A DNA stretch of 64,000 bases from Moniliella sp. 'wahieum'. Taxonomy: Eukaryota; Basidiomycota; Moniliellomycetes; Moniliellales; Moniliellaceae. Position numbers and translations under genes: made by a program. The stretch is from NCBI GenBank assembly GCA_003971905.1, contig RSEE01000127.1, forward strand, positions 1-64,000, given 5' to 3'. The notes beneath the pieces are model-generated. The model worked only from the letters and a program-made list of their open reading frames with translations. It was not told the origin of the DNA and made no database searches. Shown here piece after piece: positions 46,981 through 58,860 of this stretch. The first letter of the stretch is position 1. Each line of letters opens with the position of its first letter.

Positions 46981-49900
46981 TTGCCCCCTTTCAGACCTCA
47001 CCTCCCCGGCTTCGGAGGAGGCGGGCAAGGCAATGCGACGGGAGCGGGAAACAGGCTTGTCGGGGTACTCGCATGGAAACGAACCACCGGGTCGGCGTCG
47101 GGACATGTCCGCGGCTGGCACCCACTCCCGCTCGTGGACCGGGTAGCCTCGGAAATGGACAAAGTACTCGAGACGTCCACCGCGACCCTTACGGCGGGAG
47201 TCAAGAACCTCTTGGACCTCGTGATGAACCGCCCCATCGTCGGCATACTCGGGAAGGGGGGGAGGGGGCTCGACCAAGCGGTTAGAGACCTCGTCGCCTG
47301 GGCTATAGGCGCGCAACCGGGAGACGTGGAACACATCGTGAATGTGAAGCCAATCAGGCAAGCGAACCTGGTACGCAGCACGTCCGACAGCACGGACAAT
47401 GGGAAAGGGACCAAGGTAGCGATAATCCAACCCGTCGGAGGGACGTTGGGTGGAGAAGTAGCCATCGCGCCGAACCAAAACCGGTTGATCAACTTCAAAG
47501 GTGTCGGCCTCGGTGCGATGCTGATCAGCGTAGTGCCGATACCGCTCCTGGGCAGCGGCCAGCGTCTTCCGAGCTACGGCCTGGGCCGAGCGGAGGCCCT
47601 CGAGGTACGATGCAGCGTCCGGCACGGCCGACGACGCAGCCGCCAACTCACCGCGGGGCGAGTAGCCATACGTAAGGAAAAAGGGGGACGCGCCTGTGCT
47701 GGAGTGGGGAGAAGAGTTGTAAGCAAACTCGGCCGTGGGAAGAAGATCAATCCAGTTTGACTGCTGCTCATCCAGGTAGCAACGAAGGTACTGCTCGAGC
47801 ACCTGGTTCACTCTCTCCGTCTGCCCGTCCGATTGGGGGTGATACGCCGTGCTGAGGCTCGAGTGGATGCCCAAGTCACTGCACAGGGCCCTCCAAAAGT
47901 GGCTCGTAAAGGTAGGACCACGGTCGCTGACCAAGTCGCGCGGCAACCCATGGTAGCGGAAAACGTGGTGAACAAACTGGTGGGCAAGCCGCGGCGCCGT
48001 GTCCGTTGTGTGGGCAGGAATGAAATGCGCCATCTTAGTGAACCTGTCCACCACGACCAAGATGGCATCGAACCCCTTCGAGGGTGGAAGCTGGGTGATG
48101 TGATCCATCGTTAAATGAGTCCACGGGCCTTGAGGTGGGGCCAAGGGTTGAAGCAAGCCAGCGGGAGGACGCCGCGGCACTTTGGTCCGCTGACAACGGT
48201 CGCAAGAGCGCACATATGCCCACACGTCGGCCGACAGGCGGGGCCACCAATACTGCGACCGCACACGCAACCGAGTCTTGTCCCGCCCTTCGTGTCCTGC
48301 CAGCGCGGAGTCGTGGGCCTGGAAAAGGACAGCCGCGCGGAGAGGGGCATCGGGGGGGACATAGATCTGCTCCCATGCCACAGGAGGCCATCGCGAACGG
48401 TAAGAGCATGAGGGGGGGGTCGCGGGGAGATCGCAACGGCCCAACGGGGGTCGCGGGGGCACCAAGTCGCGGATGCGCTGCTGGATCTCGTCGGCCGACA
48501 AGCGCGCCACGGCGCACGGCGCGTCGGGCTGAGTGGACATGAGCTCGAGCACAGCAGCCGAACGCTCAGAGACAGGCTCCAGCAGGGTCTGGGGGGCAGC
48601 CTCGGCAGGGCGAGAGCCGATGGAAAGATCGGGGCGACGGGACAAGCCATCAGCGGCAGCATTCTTCGTCCCGGAGCGATACACCATGAGTAACCGGTAG
48701 GGCGACAAGGTCTGACGCCACCGGCCCTGCCGGCGGTTCAGGAGGCGCGGCCGGCGGAAGGTAGCGATCGCCTCGTGGTCCGTAAGCACCTGGACCGTAT
48801 CGACGCTCTCAACATAGTGGCGCCACACTTCGACGGCCGCCACAATGGCAAGCACCTCCTTCTCAGACGTGGTATAGTTGAGTTCGGCTGCGACAAGCTT
48901 GCGGGAATGGAAGGCGACAGGCCGCCAACGACCATGTTCGTCCTGCTGGGCCAGCACGGCACCCAAGGCGGCATCCGATGCGTCAGTCTCAATGCGGAGT
49001 GGCCGACTGGGGTCAAAATGGCAAATGACATGGGGAGAAGCGAAGGCCCTCTTGAGGTCGTCGAAGGCGCTTTGGCAGGCAGGCGTCCAATCAAACCGCT
49101 GTGTCTTGCGGGTGAGGTCGGAAAGGGGTGCCGAAATGCGGGCATAGGAGCGAATGAAGTGGCGATAGTAATTGGCAAACCCAAGGAACACCTGAACTTG
49201 GCGACTGGTCTTGGGCGTCGGCCATGCTTTGATCGCTTCCACCTTAGCAGGATCCATTCCGATCCCCGTGGGCGAAACGACATAGCCCAAATACTCAGTC
49301 TGGGATGTGTGGAACTGGCACTTGTCCGGATTAAGGTAAAGCCTTGCGCGCTGCAGACGCCGCAACACCTCGGCAACATGCTCCTCGTGTGCCTTCTCGT
49401 CCGACGAGAATACCAAGATATCGTCCAAATATGCCAGCACCGAGACGTCGAGGAGGTCCCGGAGGAGATCATTCATTATGGCTTGGAAAGTGGCGGGCGC
49501 GTTACAGAGACCGAACGGCATGACGAGCGACTCAAAGTGACCATACCGGGTACGAAAAGCCGTCTTGTACTCATCGCCCTCCTTGACCCTCAAAAGGTTG
49601 TACGCCCCACGGAGGTCAAGCTTGGTAAAAACGCGAGCCCCGGACAAGCGATCGAGCGAGTCACTAATCAAGGGGAGGGCCATACGATTCTTGATGGTAA
49701 TGGAGTTGAGAGCACGATAGTCTACACACAGTCGGAGCGAGCCATCCTTCTTCTTAACAAAGAGAACACCCGCCCCAAACGGCGATTTAGACGGGCGAAT
49801 GAACCCAGAGGCCAAATTTTCGTCAATCCAACGGCCCAGGGCATCCATCTCGCCCGTAGAGAGGGGATAGAGACGAGTGAAGGTGGGAGTAGCGCCGGGC

Positions 49901-51014
49901 ACGAGGTCGATCGAATGGTCGGCCGCACGATGGGTGGGAAGCGTCTTGGCGCCAGACTTGGAGAAGGCATCAAGATAGGCATGGTAGCGGGTAGGCACCG
50001 TTTTCCGGACGTGGTCGACATACTCCGGGGTGTCAAACTCGTCAGGGAACACTGGCTCTGGACCCTCTGCAACGGAAACAGACGAAATGACCAAAGCTGG
50101 GTCACTGGGACGGGCAACGCATACCTCGGTGTGGGGATCGGCGGCCACCTCTCCTTCAAACTGTTCCAAGGAAAGGAGGTCAATCGGCACGCTAGGGGGA
50201 AGGGAGGACTGGGAAGGGGTGGTACCGGAGGGTGAGGAGCGAAGACGCGTACCTTGGGGAGGGGGGGACTGGTTTGAAGGTGGAGGCACAGACTGGTACG
50301 GAAGCTGAGAGGGGGACTGCGGCGGATGTGGGGGAGGGGGGAACTGGTTGGGGAGATGCTGGTGCTGGTGCTGGTGCTGGTGCTGGTGCTGGTGCTGGTG
50401 CTGGTGCTGGTGCTGGTGCTGGTGCTGGTGCTGGTGCTGGTGCTGGTGCTGGTGCGGTGCTGGTGCGGGGGCGGGTGCTGGTGCTGGTGCTGGGGTTGGG
50501 GTTGGCAATGCTCGCGGCACTGCGGTTTGTCGAAATGCAAAGTGTGCGAGGGGTAGTCGGTGGAAGGGTTGTGGGCCTCGAGAAAGGGGAGGCCAAGAAT
50601 CAAGGGATGGTGGAGGGAGGTGAGGAAAAATTCCTCGGTCGACACATGCGAGCCGACCGCGACGGATGCCTCCACCGCCCGGGTCACCAGACCCGAAGAG
50701 ATGGGGCGTCCGTCAACTACGCGGACTGACAAGGGCGACTCCAGCGGATGGGCAAGCAGGCCGTGTCGGTGAGCGAAGACACGATCCATAAAGACGCTGT
50801 TGGCACCAGAGTCAATCAGGGCAAGAACCGGGATCGGAGCTGGGGACGGGGACGAGGACGAAGAACCAGGGCGCAAGTGAACAAGTACCGTGAAAGAACC
50901 AGGCGAAGGCCGACTGGGCCCGACGGCCGCCTCAGACAGCACCAGCCGTGGAGGAGTCGGACTGTTGAGGCGGGGGCGAGCTGGCAAGCGGGCAGCGGGC
51001 GATGCGGTGGTCAC
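46837..51014 (-). CDS. pol: Chromovirus pol: protease, RT, RNase H, integrase, chromodomain
   Basis: Seen: protease VLALIDSGANSVFMDRVF (near 50820), then a (CACCAG)n-coded repeat tract, RT with KDGSLRLCVDYRALN and VLAYLDDILVF (near 49430), RNase H IETDASDAALGAVLAQQ (near 48970), integrase HHCC zinc finger (HEGRD...CDRCQR near 48200) and DDE core with DRGPTFTSHFWRAL and AYHPQSDGQTERVNQ. The chromodomain contains DSRRKGRGGRLEYFVHFRGY (near 47190). The RT-to-chromodomain frame is uninterrupted for over 1,100 residues. Protease and RT lie in different frames, joined inside the hexanucleotide repeat where one unit is 5 nt. The stop overlaps the 3' LTR. Confidence 0.9.
50350..50500 (+). repeat. (CTGGTG)n hexanucleotide tract inside pol
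   Basis: About 18 CTGGTG units lie between the protease and RT. They encode His-Gln, Ala-Pro or Thr-Ser repeats depending on frame. One unit near 50453 is one base short. Confidence 0.9.
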
Positions 51015-52296
51015 GGGAGCCGCAACAGTAGCAGGATCCTTCCGCCCTGCGCTCCCGATATCGTGCTGCTCTCTGTGGCCTGCGCCTCGGCTGCGCTAAG
51101 GTCCATGGGTTCGGGTTCGGCCGGCGAGGGCCGAAAAAACTGGCTCCCGCTCGGAGCCTGAGAAGCCCTACTAACGCCGCGCATACCCAACGTCTGGGAC
51201 TCGTCGATATCGATGGCCGCAGTGCGCAGCTGCTCAAACGACAGCCGATTGACGTGTGTAGACTCACCACGAGCAGCAAGACCGTCTCGCACCTTGGGTT
51301 TCAGCCCATACAGAAAGTCCCAATAGTACTGCTCATGAGGGGCATTGGGGCTCCAGCATCGCAGCAGACGCACAAATTGAGCGGCATAGTCGGCAGCCGA
51401 CCCGGTCTGAGTGAGCGCCCGATACTCCACATACGCTGACTGCTGCGGGTTACGTTCACCCCATTCGGTCAAAACGCACGCAGTCCGAAAGGCAGGCCAC
51501 GACTGGAGGTCAGGGGAGGTGCGCTGAGCCAACGGCAGTTCGGGCTCCGACCCGTACTGCCGGAGCCACCGAAGCGCCTCGCCTTGCATCAATCCCATGA
51601 ACCGGTCAATCTTCTCCGCATCGTCGACGTGGCGACCGAGGGCGACGCGGGCGTAGATCTCAAAGGAAGTAACGACCTCTTCAGCCGAGATGCGGTCACT
51701 CTTGCTGGGGTGAGCACTGGAGGACGGACGGAAATGGACAGGCTCGAACATCTTGAGGTCGCGAGACGCGGGTGCCGGCTGGGACGGGGCGCTCTCGGAG
51801 GCGGAAAGGGCGGGGCCTTGCACGTTGGCGGAACCACCGCTAGCAGCAGCGCGCGCTTGCTCTGCCGTCTGTGAGAGCTGCAGCATCTCAACAGCCGCTG
51901 CAGCCTCCGCCCGTTTCTCCTCCAGCATGGCCTCCCGCCGAACTGAGTGTGGGCGCGATCGACTCGAATCTTCTCGGCCTCGTGGGCATTGTCGTCGCGA
52001 ATCTTCTCGGCCTCGTAGGCCCGTTCCTCGCGGAGCTTCTCCGCCTGCAGCCGACGAGCCGCGCGAGCATCATTCAACTCGTCCAGCGCGATTGCAGAAG
52101 CGGGGGGTCCAGCCATGGAAGATGGGTCTTGGGCCATCGGAGCGGCGGGGGTGTACCATTCTGCCTCCTCGCCACCGCCAGCACCGCCGCCCATCGCCGC
52201 CATCATCCGAGGCATCCAATGCGTAACGGCCACTGCGGCGCACGGGGGGGTTACTGGTAGGGTTGCTGAGATTCTGCTGGTCGGGGGTCGCGGACA
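50932..52296 (-). CDS. gag: Chromovirus gag
   Basis: Seen: start MSATPDQQN near 52296, a coiled, charged segment (LQAEKLREERAYEAEKIRDD), capsid-like region with FEIYARVALGRHVDDAEKID and LMQGEALRWLRQYGS, AAQFVRLLRCW, and a CCHC knuckle CYCCGSRDHRIARC (near 51035) just before the protease. The retrotransposon-gag fold is recognised by this order. Three one-base frame changes divide it as given. Function: particle structure and RNA binding. Confidence 0.8.
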
Positions 52297-52336
52297 TCTT
52301 GGTCGGGCTCGTCTGATTGGGGTTGACGAACGATAA

Positions 52337-52516
52337 TGTAACAGTCGGGGCTAAACGAGGGAGACCAAGGTCCTGTCAGAGGCGGGGGGAAAGGCAAGAT
52401 CGTTCGTGGGAGGAAACAGAAGGCATCAGGCAGAGAACAGAAGCAAAAGGGAAGGGAAGAGCAAGAGCACAGGATGCGGAATTGGAAATTGGAGCGAGCT
52501 TAGTCATTCGGTGACA
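52337..52516 (-). repeat. Chromovirus 5' LTR
   Basis: 180 nt, direct repeat of the 3' LTR. On the minus strand transcription would start here and proceed to gag. I see no clear tRNA primer-binding site in the first bases after it. Confidence 0.9.
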
Positions 52517-52786
52517 GGTGCGGCACAGCGTGCGGAGCTGGAGACCAACCTGGACCTGCTGGTCGGAGAGCCTGAGGTACGGGACGGACGGAATGGCGGA
52601 GAGCCAGTTGTGGCTCAGCGGGTTGCTGTGCTCAACCACGTGACGACCATCGGCAGCGTCCAGCTTCTGGAGCAGCTCCTGTCGACTTTTCTCCCACATC
52701 TCGCGGCAGCGCTGGCGTTGCTTCGTAAATGCGTTGGCCTCTGGTAATATTCGGAAAAATTTACTCATTTTGGGTGATATGGTCAT
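52517..52786 (-). mobile_element. 5' part of the interrupted RT-like element ORF
   Basis: Minus-strand frame with FTKQRQRCREMWEKSRQELL, LSHNWLSAIPSVPYLRLSD and QVQVGLQLRTLC, a typical end of the thumb/connection region of such polyproteins. It runs straight into the LTR. Its continuation is at 46200-46797. It is itself 5'-truncated near 52780. Confidence 0.6.
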
Positions 52787-52939
52787 CTAAGCGAAATATT
52801 AATTTTTCACCAGCGCCCGTGTGCCGCCTAGTATCCGCTGGGTCGCGCAGCCGGCGGTACCGTCCCCCCTGACCTAATGGTGATCATGCAGTGGTACCAT
52901 TTATAATGTTCTTGTACACGCTCTCAACACCTCGGTTGA

Positions 52940-54190
52940 CATTCGCAACATTTGCGTTATGCTTGCCCCCGCTTTCAATGGACTGGTTGGTTGGGCAACG
53001 TACTACATATGGTGTTCACCAAGCACACATGAAAGACGATGCAGCAGGGCTTTTAGTGGCTGTCTTTGTGGGCATTGCGCCTGGTACGTTGTGTTATCTT
53101 TATGCTGTTCTTTCGTCTCACCTGGCTGTCTCATCACAGGCTATATATCCCCCGGTCGAATGCTGGCTCATACGATAACGAAAAGCCAGGGTCATTTTCT
53201 TGCTGAAGATGGCATTTTACATGTATTAGTAAAGCCATGAAAGAAGGAAGTGCCATGTGGTGCGCTCTCTGCGCTCTTTTCTACTTCTATATGGTTGCTG
53301 CCTGGGGCGGATACGTGTTCATTACGGGCATAGTTCCACAGATGACGGGGGGCGCTGCCAGAGCCAAAGATGCCACTTCCTCCAAGGCTATTGAACGCAG
53401 CCATGGCAGCGGGCAAGACGGTGGTGCACAAGACTGGGATCTATGTGGGTTAGACAACCGCTTGCTGGTGACAGGCTAAACATTGTTGTTCTACTTCTCA
53501 CGTTTGTGTTGCACTGCACCTATGTCACCTCGACGGCCTATACAGCTCGACTTCACAGTTGTGCTGGCCAGCCGCAACACTATATGGCTCGCAGCATGTC
53601 ATCGATGACTTCCATGAGGCATACGATTGGTTACGCCAGAATACCCCGACGGACGCCAAGGTGATGAGTTATGACTCCCACATTGCCGAAATGGCCGACC
53701 GACCAACGCCGGTGGACAACAACACTTGGAACACATTGCTATACCGTGGGGCGAGCGACGAGCAGTCCAGAACACAAGTAAGGCGTATCCTATCCTGCGC
53801 AAACATGATGTGGATTATATCTTGATCATCTACGGAGGGCTGCTCGGCTTCTCGGGGGACGACATCAATAAGTATCTGTGGGTGATCCGCATTGTGCCTA
53901 AGAGGTGTTTGGCCCAACGAAATTCGCGAACAAGACATTTTCATCCCGGACGGTCAGTACCGCGCATTGACGATGTGTGACGGACACGATGAAGAACTCG
54001 CTGACGTACAAGATGCGCTACTACCGGTTCAACGGGCTTTTTGGCGGCCGCCCCGATATGGACCGCGCGTCGTGGATCGACCTTGCGACCAAGGACTCGC
54101 AACTGGACATTCTCGACGAGGCATTCACATCACAAAGAACTGCATCGTCGTATTTACCAAGTCAAAGCCTCACTCGGTGGGTCGTGACCT
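52940..54190 (+). pseudogene. STT3: STT3 oligosaccharyltransferase catalytic subunit, decayed copy
   Basis: Known: STT3 transfers the glycan in N-glycosylation; WWDYG is a catalytic signature. Seen: pieces in order: DDAAGLLVAVFVGIAPG, an intact intron at 53084-53139, a broken YISRS...AGSYDNE region, [20 protein letters not shown], then a large internal deletion, VIDDFHEAYDWLRQNTPTDA, KVMS, AEMADRPTPVDNNTWN, HDVDYILIIYGGLLGFSGDD, NSLTYKMRYYRFNGLFGG and DEAFTS. The N-terminus is missing. The WWDYG block between KVMS and AEMADR is replaced by a shorter unrelated sequence. Retained intron means DNA duplication, not a processed copy. Missing domains and catalytic residues exceed one-base error, so this is a real pseudogene; an intact gene should exist elsewhere. 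Confidence 0.8.
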
Positions 54191-55286
54191 GGGCTAACAG
54201 CTTTGATCAGGGTAACGCCGCAAGCATGTTGTACCTCCCAAAAAGACCAAGGGAAAAGGGATGGTGAAAAACTAACCACAGCCTCCATGGCCCCCGTTGC
54301 AACATAGATTTCCTGGACTCTTTCTTGCCATCACGGTGCCACAGGGGGTTCCTCTCCGAGCGTTTTAGGCGCCAGAAAATGCACCCCCGGGGTGGAGTAA
54401 TATATGGTCGAACTAGCCGCATCATGCATCATGCATCACTCTTGTAACGGTGAGCACGGGCGGATTTGTTGCGCATCTATTCCGCTGCCCTTCCTCAAAC
54501 CTCCACTCAGCACCCAGTGCCAATTCTTCTCTGCTCCTTTTAGCGCGACACAGGGCAAGCTGCTCTGCCTTTTCTCTCCAACCACCACCATCCGTCAGGT
54601 AAGTTCATCCCCTCTGTTCATCTTGCTGATGAAACTATACTGTGGGAGTCTCTCCTATCTCTTATGAGGAGAAAAAGGTAGCCATCCATGGCATCCTGAC
54701 CATCGCTTTGTTTTGCCAACAGGCTTGACTGACTATTTTTCCAGCTACAGATCGCCTCACCGCCCTACTCACCACAAGACTCGTGCCCGGCAAGCAGTAT
54801 AGTAATTGTAAGTTTTTTTCCTCCCCTCGCCGAGATGATCATCTTCATGCACCACGCCTAGCAAGGAATCCTTGCGGTGCGGATAAACAACTTATCACCA
54901 TCTTTCGTCTGAGCTCCTTCGACCGACTTCACTGGAGGCATGATCAAGCTGACCCAGTTCTTTCCTCAGTACCCTTGGCTATGCCCGGCTCTCAAATAGA
55001 TTTTTTCTCCCAAAACTTTCCCGCTCATGGATACACCAGAGCGTGCCGACGACCTCCACACAATATAGAACCGAGACAGTCATGTTTACGCATAAAGACA
55101 ACGACAGGCTATGCTGATGGGGTGTGGTCTCGATCGCTCAATGGGAAAAATCGTTCGAATCGACAGAATGTCTTGCCAACAGAACTGGGTAACGGAAGCG
55201 CATGGTGGCCGCCTTCAGGGGGTGATGCATCGACAAGAGCCACAGCAGCGGTCGAAGCAACGCAAAATCCGATACGCAGCGCCTCG
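54191..55286. other. Intergenic region
   Basis: About 1.1 kb. CATCATGCAT repeats lie at 54418-54438, and CAG/GT splice-like words are scattered. No gene with a recognisable domain. A very short frame from ATG 54940 is not convincing. Confidence 0.4.
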
Positions 55287-56789
55287 TTAGAGTTGGAAGA
55301 AAGGCTGTTGCGTTTGCTGCGCCGGGGCAGGCTGAGGGGTAGAGCCAAACGCGTTTTGGAATGCTTGCTGACCCATCTGGGCATTGTGCTGCTGGGTCGA
55401 CATCACATTGGCACGAGACTGGCCATGGCCGAGACGCTGGTCTCCCACGTTCCCAAACGTATCCACCCCGTCACCCTGGGCAAGCAGGCGGTTGAGCTCA
55501 TCGAACTTACCCGATTGGTCGACGTGCACAGGGCGCGGGTTAGACATGGGCTGTTCCATCGGTTGCGGCGGGGCGGGAGAGAGGTTGGAGGTTGGAGCCG
55601 GAGCAGAAAACATGGGCTGGGGCTGAGGGTGAGGTTGAGGCTGGGGCTGAGGAGCTGGCGCCTGCGGATGAGCCGCAAAGGGATTGCGAGATCCCACAGC
55701 AGTAGCTTGAGGCTGGATGGGTTGCATTTGCACCTGCTGTTGTTGTTGGCCCATCATAATCGTTTGGTACTGCTGAGCCGCCTGCTGAAGTTCCCACTGG
55801 CGCTGCTGCTCGGCCTGTTGCTGTTGCCACTGCGCCTGGAGAGCAGCCTGTTCTTGCATCTGCTGTTGCAGGTACGGGTTCCACCCTGTTTGCTGCTGCT
55901 GAAGATAAGGGTTAAAGGACGTGTACTGGGGCTGCAATGTCGCGTTCTGCCCCCTTAACGTCGACCAGTGGCTGTGCCAGGTTGTCGTCAAACAATGCTC
56001 TGCGGTTAGCCTCCTCCAACTCGCGGATACGAGCCTCCTCCTGGCGGGAGAGCTCCAGAGCACGCTGCAGTTCTTCTTCGTCTGTCGCCTCAGCACGGAG
56101 GCGCGCCTCGTTTTCGCGATACGAACGTTTGCTCTCCTCGATAGCACGACGTAGGTCCTCATCCTCCTTGTTCCGCGGGCGGCATTGGGGTCCAGGCGCC
56201 GCGCGGGGGGAGGGCCGTCGTTGAAACTCGAGTCGCGGTCCATCATGCGGTCCTGCATATGAGTCCGTCCAGCACGCTCGGCACGCAGACGCGTCTCGTC
56301 CTGGAGAAGGCTGGTCACATCCTTGGCCTTTTGGCGAACTGAGAAAAGGTAGATTAGTCCCCAAACGAGTCACAGAAGGTCCAAGTTGGTCAGAAGAAAG
56401 GGGAGCGTACCATTGGCACCTTGGTCCTTTCCATCCTCGTCGAGATGCTGGAACTCCTTGAGGGTCTTGACGATGTAGATGTTGTCGCGAAAGTAAAGGA
56501 TGCAGTTCTCGGAACCTGCGTGAATGAGGTAGTCGATGAGAGTAAGCGACTTGAAGACGTGGCGCCAGTTACGACCCTTGTCGTTGAGGCGCTTATCGAG
56601 GATCTCCATGATCTCGATAAAGTCGTTCTGGTTGTAGCTCAGCTGTGCAATCTCGTTCATGAGTTGTCCCGAAGGTCCCCAGGCATCGTTGCTGGTGGCC
56701 TGGCGAACCTTGACCTGGGTTTCGGTGTAGCCCTTGATGTAGTTTTTCGACGCGCGCATGGCCGACTTGCCCATGTTCTGAAACGACAT
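55287..56789 (-). CDS. ENT1: Epsin (ENTH-domain clathrin adaptor)
   Basis: Known: epsins bind PtdIns(4,5)P2, ubiquitinated cargo and clathrin/EH proteins in endocytosis. Seen: ATG 56789, an ENTH domain (YTETQVKVRQATSNDAWGPS, RLNDKGRNWRHVFKSLTLID, GSENCILYFRDNIYIVKTL), a 72-nt intron (56339-56410), VRQKAKDVTSLLQDETRLRA. Two ubiquitin-interacting motifs are DLRRAIEESKRSYREN and EELQRALELSRQEEA (near 56080-56160). Then a Gln-rich tail with NPYLQQ twice, NPFAAH (EH-binding), a PQPQPQ stretch and the C-terminal QPFFQL. One-base breaks around 56200 and 55960 put the UIMs in another frame. The pair of UIMs and single ENTH match yeast Ent1/2. Confidence 0.92.
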
Positions 56790-57606
56790 GGTGGGCAACA
56801 GAGGCTAAGGGGACGGGTGATGGAGGGGTGGATGTTGGACGGCGCAGACAGAGGGCAGGCTGGTGTTGGACGTGTTCGCCTGATTGCCGTGTCCGTTCCA
56901 CCCAGCTTGGCTTGCCACTGGCTTGCCTCGTCGTGAGCCGTAGCGGGCCGTCCCCATCGCAGCCCGTCGCAGTCCGGTTGTCGATGGGCCAGCCTCGGGC
57001 GCTCAGACGAGGCGCCGCACGGCACCAGTCTCGAGCATCGTTCCGCCACCCGGCACAGCGCAAGTCTGCTTGCGCACTCGGTACGCCCGAGCACTCCAGG
57101 GCACTCCCCTGGGCGATTGCAATTCCACTGTACCCACCGTAGGGTTAGGAGTGTGGGCTGTGGACGCGTGGGCATCGGTCCATGGACAAATGGCCTGTGC
57201 AGCGCAGGGAGCTCCCGTTGCGCCCCGCACCCCAGGCACGTTCCCGCGTTGTCCCCCCGATTGATCATCTGCCCAGCAGCCGTTCTTTTCATTTCGTCCA
57301 CAGCTCTCTCGCATCACGGATGGTGTGCCCTCGCCGCCCCGTGTTCCCCGCGTCCACCCACGCATTCGCGTTTGAGCCCAGGCTGATCATTTTTTTCCGT
57401 CCTCAGGAGCATCCTCCACCACCGGACGAATGTGTGGCTCGTCACTGCCTCATCGAGTTCTGACTTCTGACTCCCATCGCATATCTTTTCTTACAAACCC
57501 AATGTGAGACGCACGTCCGGCACAATCCCTCCCGTACAATACCCTCATATACCTTGACTGCACAAGACAAGTCAAAATGCATGGTTTTGGCAATTCGGAC
57601 CCCCGA
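56790..57606. other. Intergenic region (epsin promoter / OLA1 3' flank)
   Basis: About 0.8 kb without supported coding sequence. Open frames in it lack domains. Confidence 0.5.
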
Positions 57607-58860
57607 TCAGGCGCCCACCTTCCAGTAGCAAATCGAGCCATCCTCAACGATCCAGGTGCGGCCACGCTGCGCGTACTTGCCGGCTGCACGCACCGCATTT
57701 TCAGACCCGCTCTTTGAGGTCGTCAAACGACATGATTTCACCGCAAACGAACTTGTTCTCAAAGTCGGTGTGAATCACACCAGCCGCCTTGGGGGCAGGC
57801 GTGCCGGAGCGGATAGTCCAGGCACGCACCTCGTCGGGCCCAGCAGTGTAGTAACGAATTAGGTCCAGCCCATCGTAGCCTGCTTTGGTGATCTTACCCA
57901 AGGCACCCGTCACGTTGGGGCCGAGCGATTTGAGCTCCTCGGCTTCAGCTTCGGGCGATCCGAGATTGACGAGACGCTCCTCCATCGCAACGCTGAAAGG
58001 AATGAGCGAATCACCAGGGTTGTTCTCATCAATCCAGGCCTTGATCTTGGGCAGCCACTTGTTCTTTTTGCGGACGTAGTCCTTCTCACTCAGGTTGACG
58101 AGGTAGATGACAGGCTTCGCAGTGAGCAGATGCATCTCATTGATGGTGTCGATCTCCTTGGGAGTCCAGTCGCCCTTGCGCACGTCCCGGCCCGACTGGA
58201 GCAAGTTCAGCGCCTTCTCGATCGTTACAATCTCCTCCTTCTTACGCTTGTCCTCGAGAGACGAGTTACCGGCACCACGAGCACGCTGTTTAGCCGTCTC
58301 CAGGGTCTTCTCCACCCACTCAATGTCCTTCAGACGCAGCTCCTTGGAGATGATCTCCATGTCACGCACAGGGTCCACATCGCCCTCAACGTGAATGATT
58401 TCATCGTCCGCAAAAGCGCGCACCACCTGGAAGATGCCGTCAACCGAACGAACGTTGGACAAGAAGTGGTTTCCCAATCCAGCACCCGTCGAGGCACCGG
58501 CAGTGAGACCGCAATGTCAATTACCGTCAAGAAGGCGGGAATTTGGCTCTTGGGCTTGTACTGCTCCACAAGCCAGAGGTAGCGGTCGTCGGGTACCGGT
58601 ACACGGGCTTCTTCCGGCTCAATGGTAGCGTACGGGAAGTTGGCTGACTTGCCCAGATCGACCTTGGCGATCACGTTAACAGGGAACTCTTGCCCACGTT
58701 AGGGAGACCGACAATGCCCATCTTGAGGCTAAGGAGCGATCAGCAGCAGGTCCTATGCGCCAAAGAAGGAAAAACAAGGGTGGGAGACGCACTTGTTCGA
58801 CGGGCGGCCCAGACGGGCCTTCGTCTCGGGTTCAGCATTCTTCTTGCTCTTGGGAGGCAT
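57607..58860 (-). CDS. OLA1: Obg-like ATPase OLA1/YchF
   Basis: Known: YchF-family P-loop protein that hydrolyses ATP and binds ribosomes. Seen: exon 1 ([20 protein letters not shown]), an intron at 58729-58792, then G1 [12 protein letters not shown] (near 58700), [19 protein letters not shown]3-region VIDI...AGAS near 58500, [34 protein letters not shown], a coiled-coil insert ([18 protein letters not shown]), G4-like [22 protein letters not shown]. The TGS-like end is [19 protein letters not shown], then [18 protein letters not shown] to a stop at 57607. Three one-base deletions break the frame, near 57706, 58503 and 58680. Confidence 0.93.

Larger units (their letters stand above)
46798..52516 (-). 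mobile_element. Ty3/gypsy LTR retrotransposon (chromovirus), nearly complete
   Basis: Seen: two ~180-nt LTRs, a gag with a CCHC knuckle, an aspartic protease, reverse transcriptase, RNase H, integrase and a C-terminal chromodomain in gypsy order. LTRs are nearly identical, so insertion was recent. Flanks read TGTGC and GGTGC, a 4-of-5 match to a 5-bp target duplication. It sits inside an RT-like element frame on the same strand. Breaks in gag-pol are single-base. Confidence 0.92.

Noticed and set aside
50350-50500. CRISPR-like or coding-gene interpretation of the CTGGTG tract
   Set aside because: No unique spacers, pure hexamer, inside pol of a fungal retrotransposon.
54940-55000. Tiny frame (MIKLTQFFPQYPWL...) before the epsin 3' end
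   Set aside because: Under 20 codons, no splice partner or homolog that I can name.
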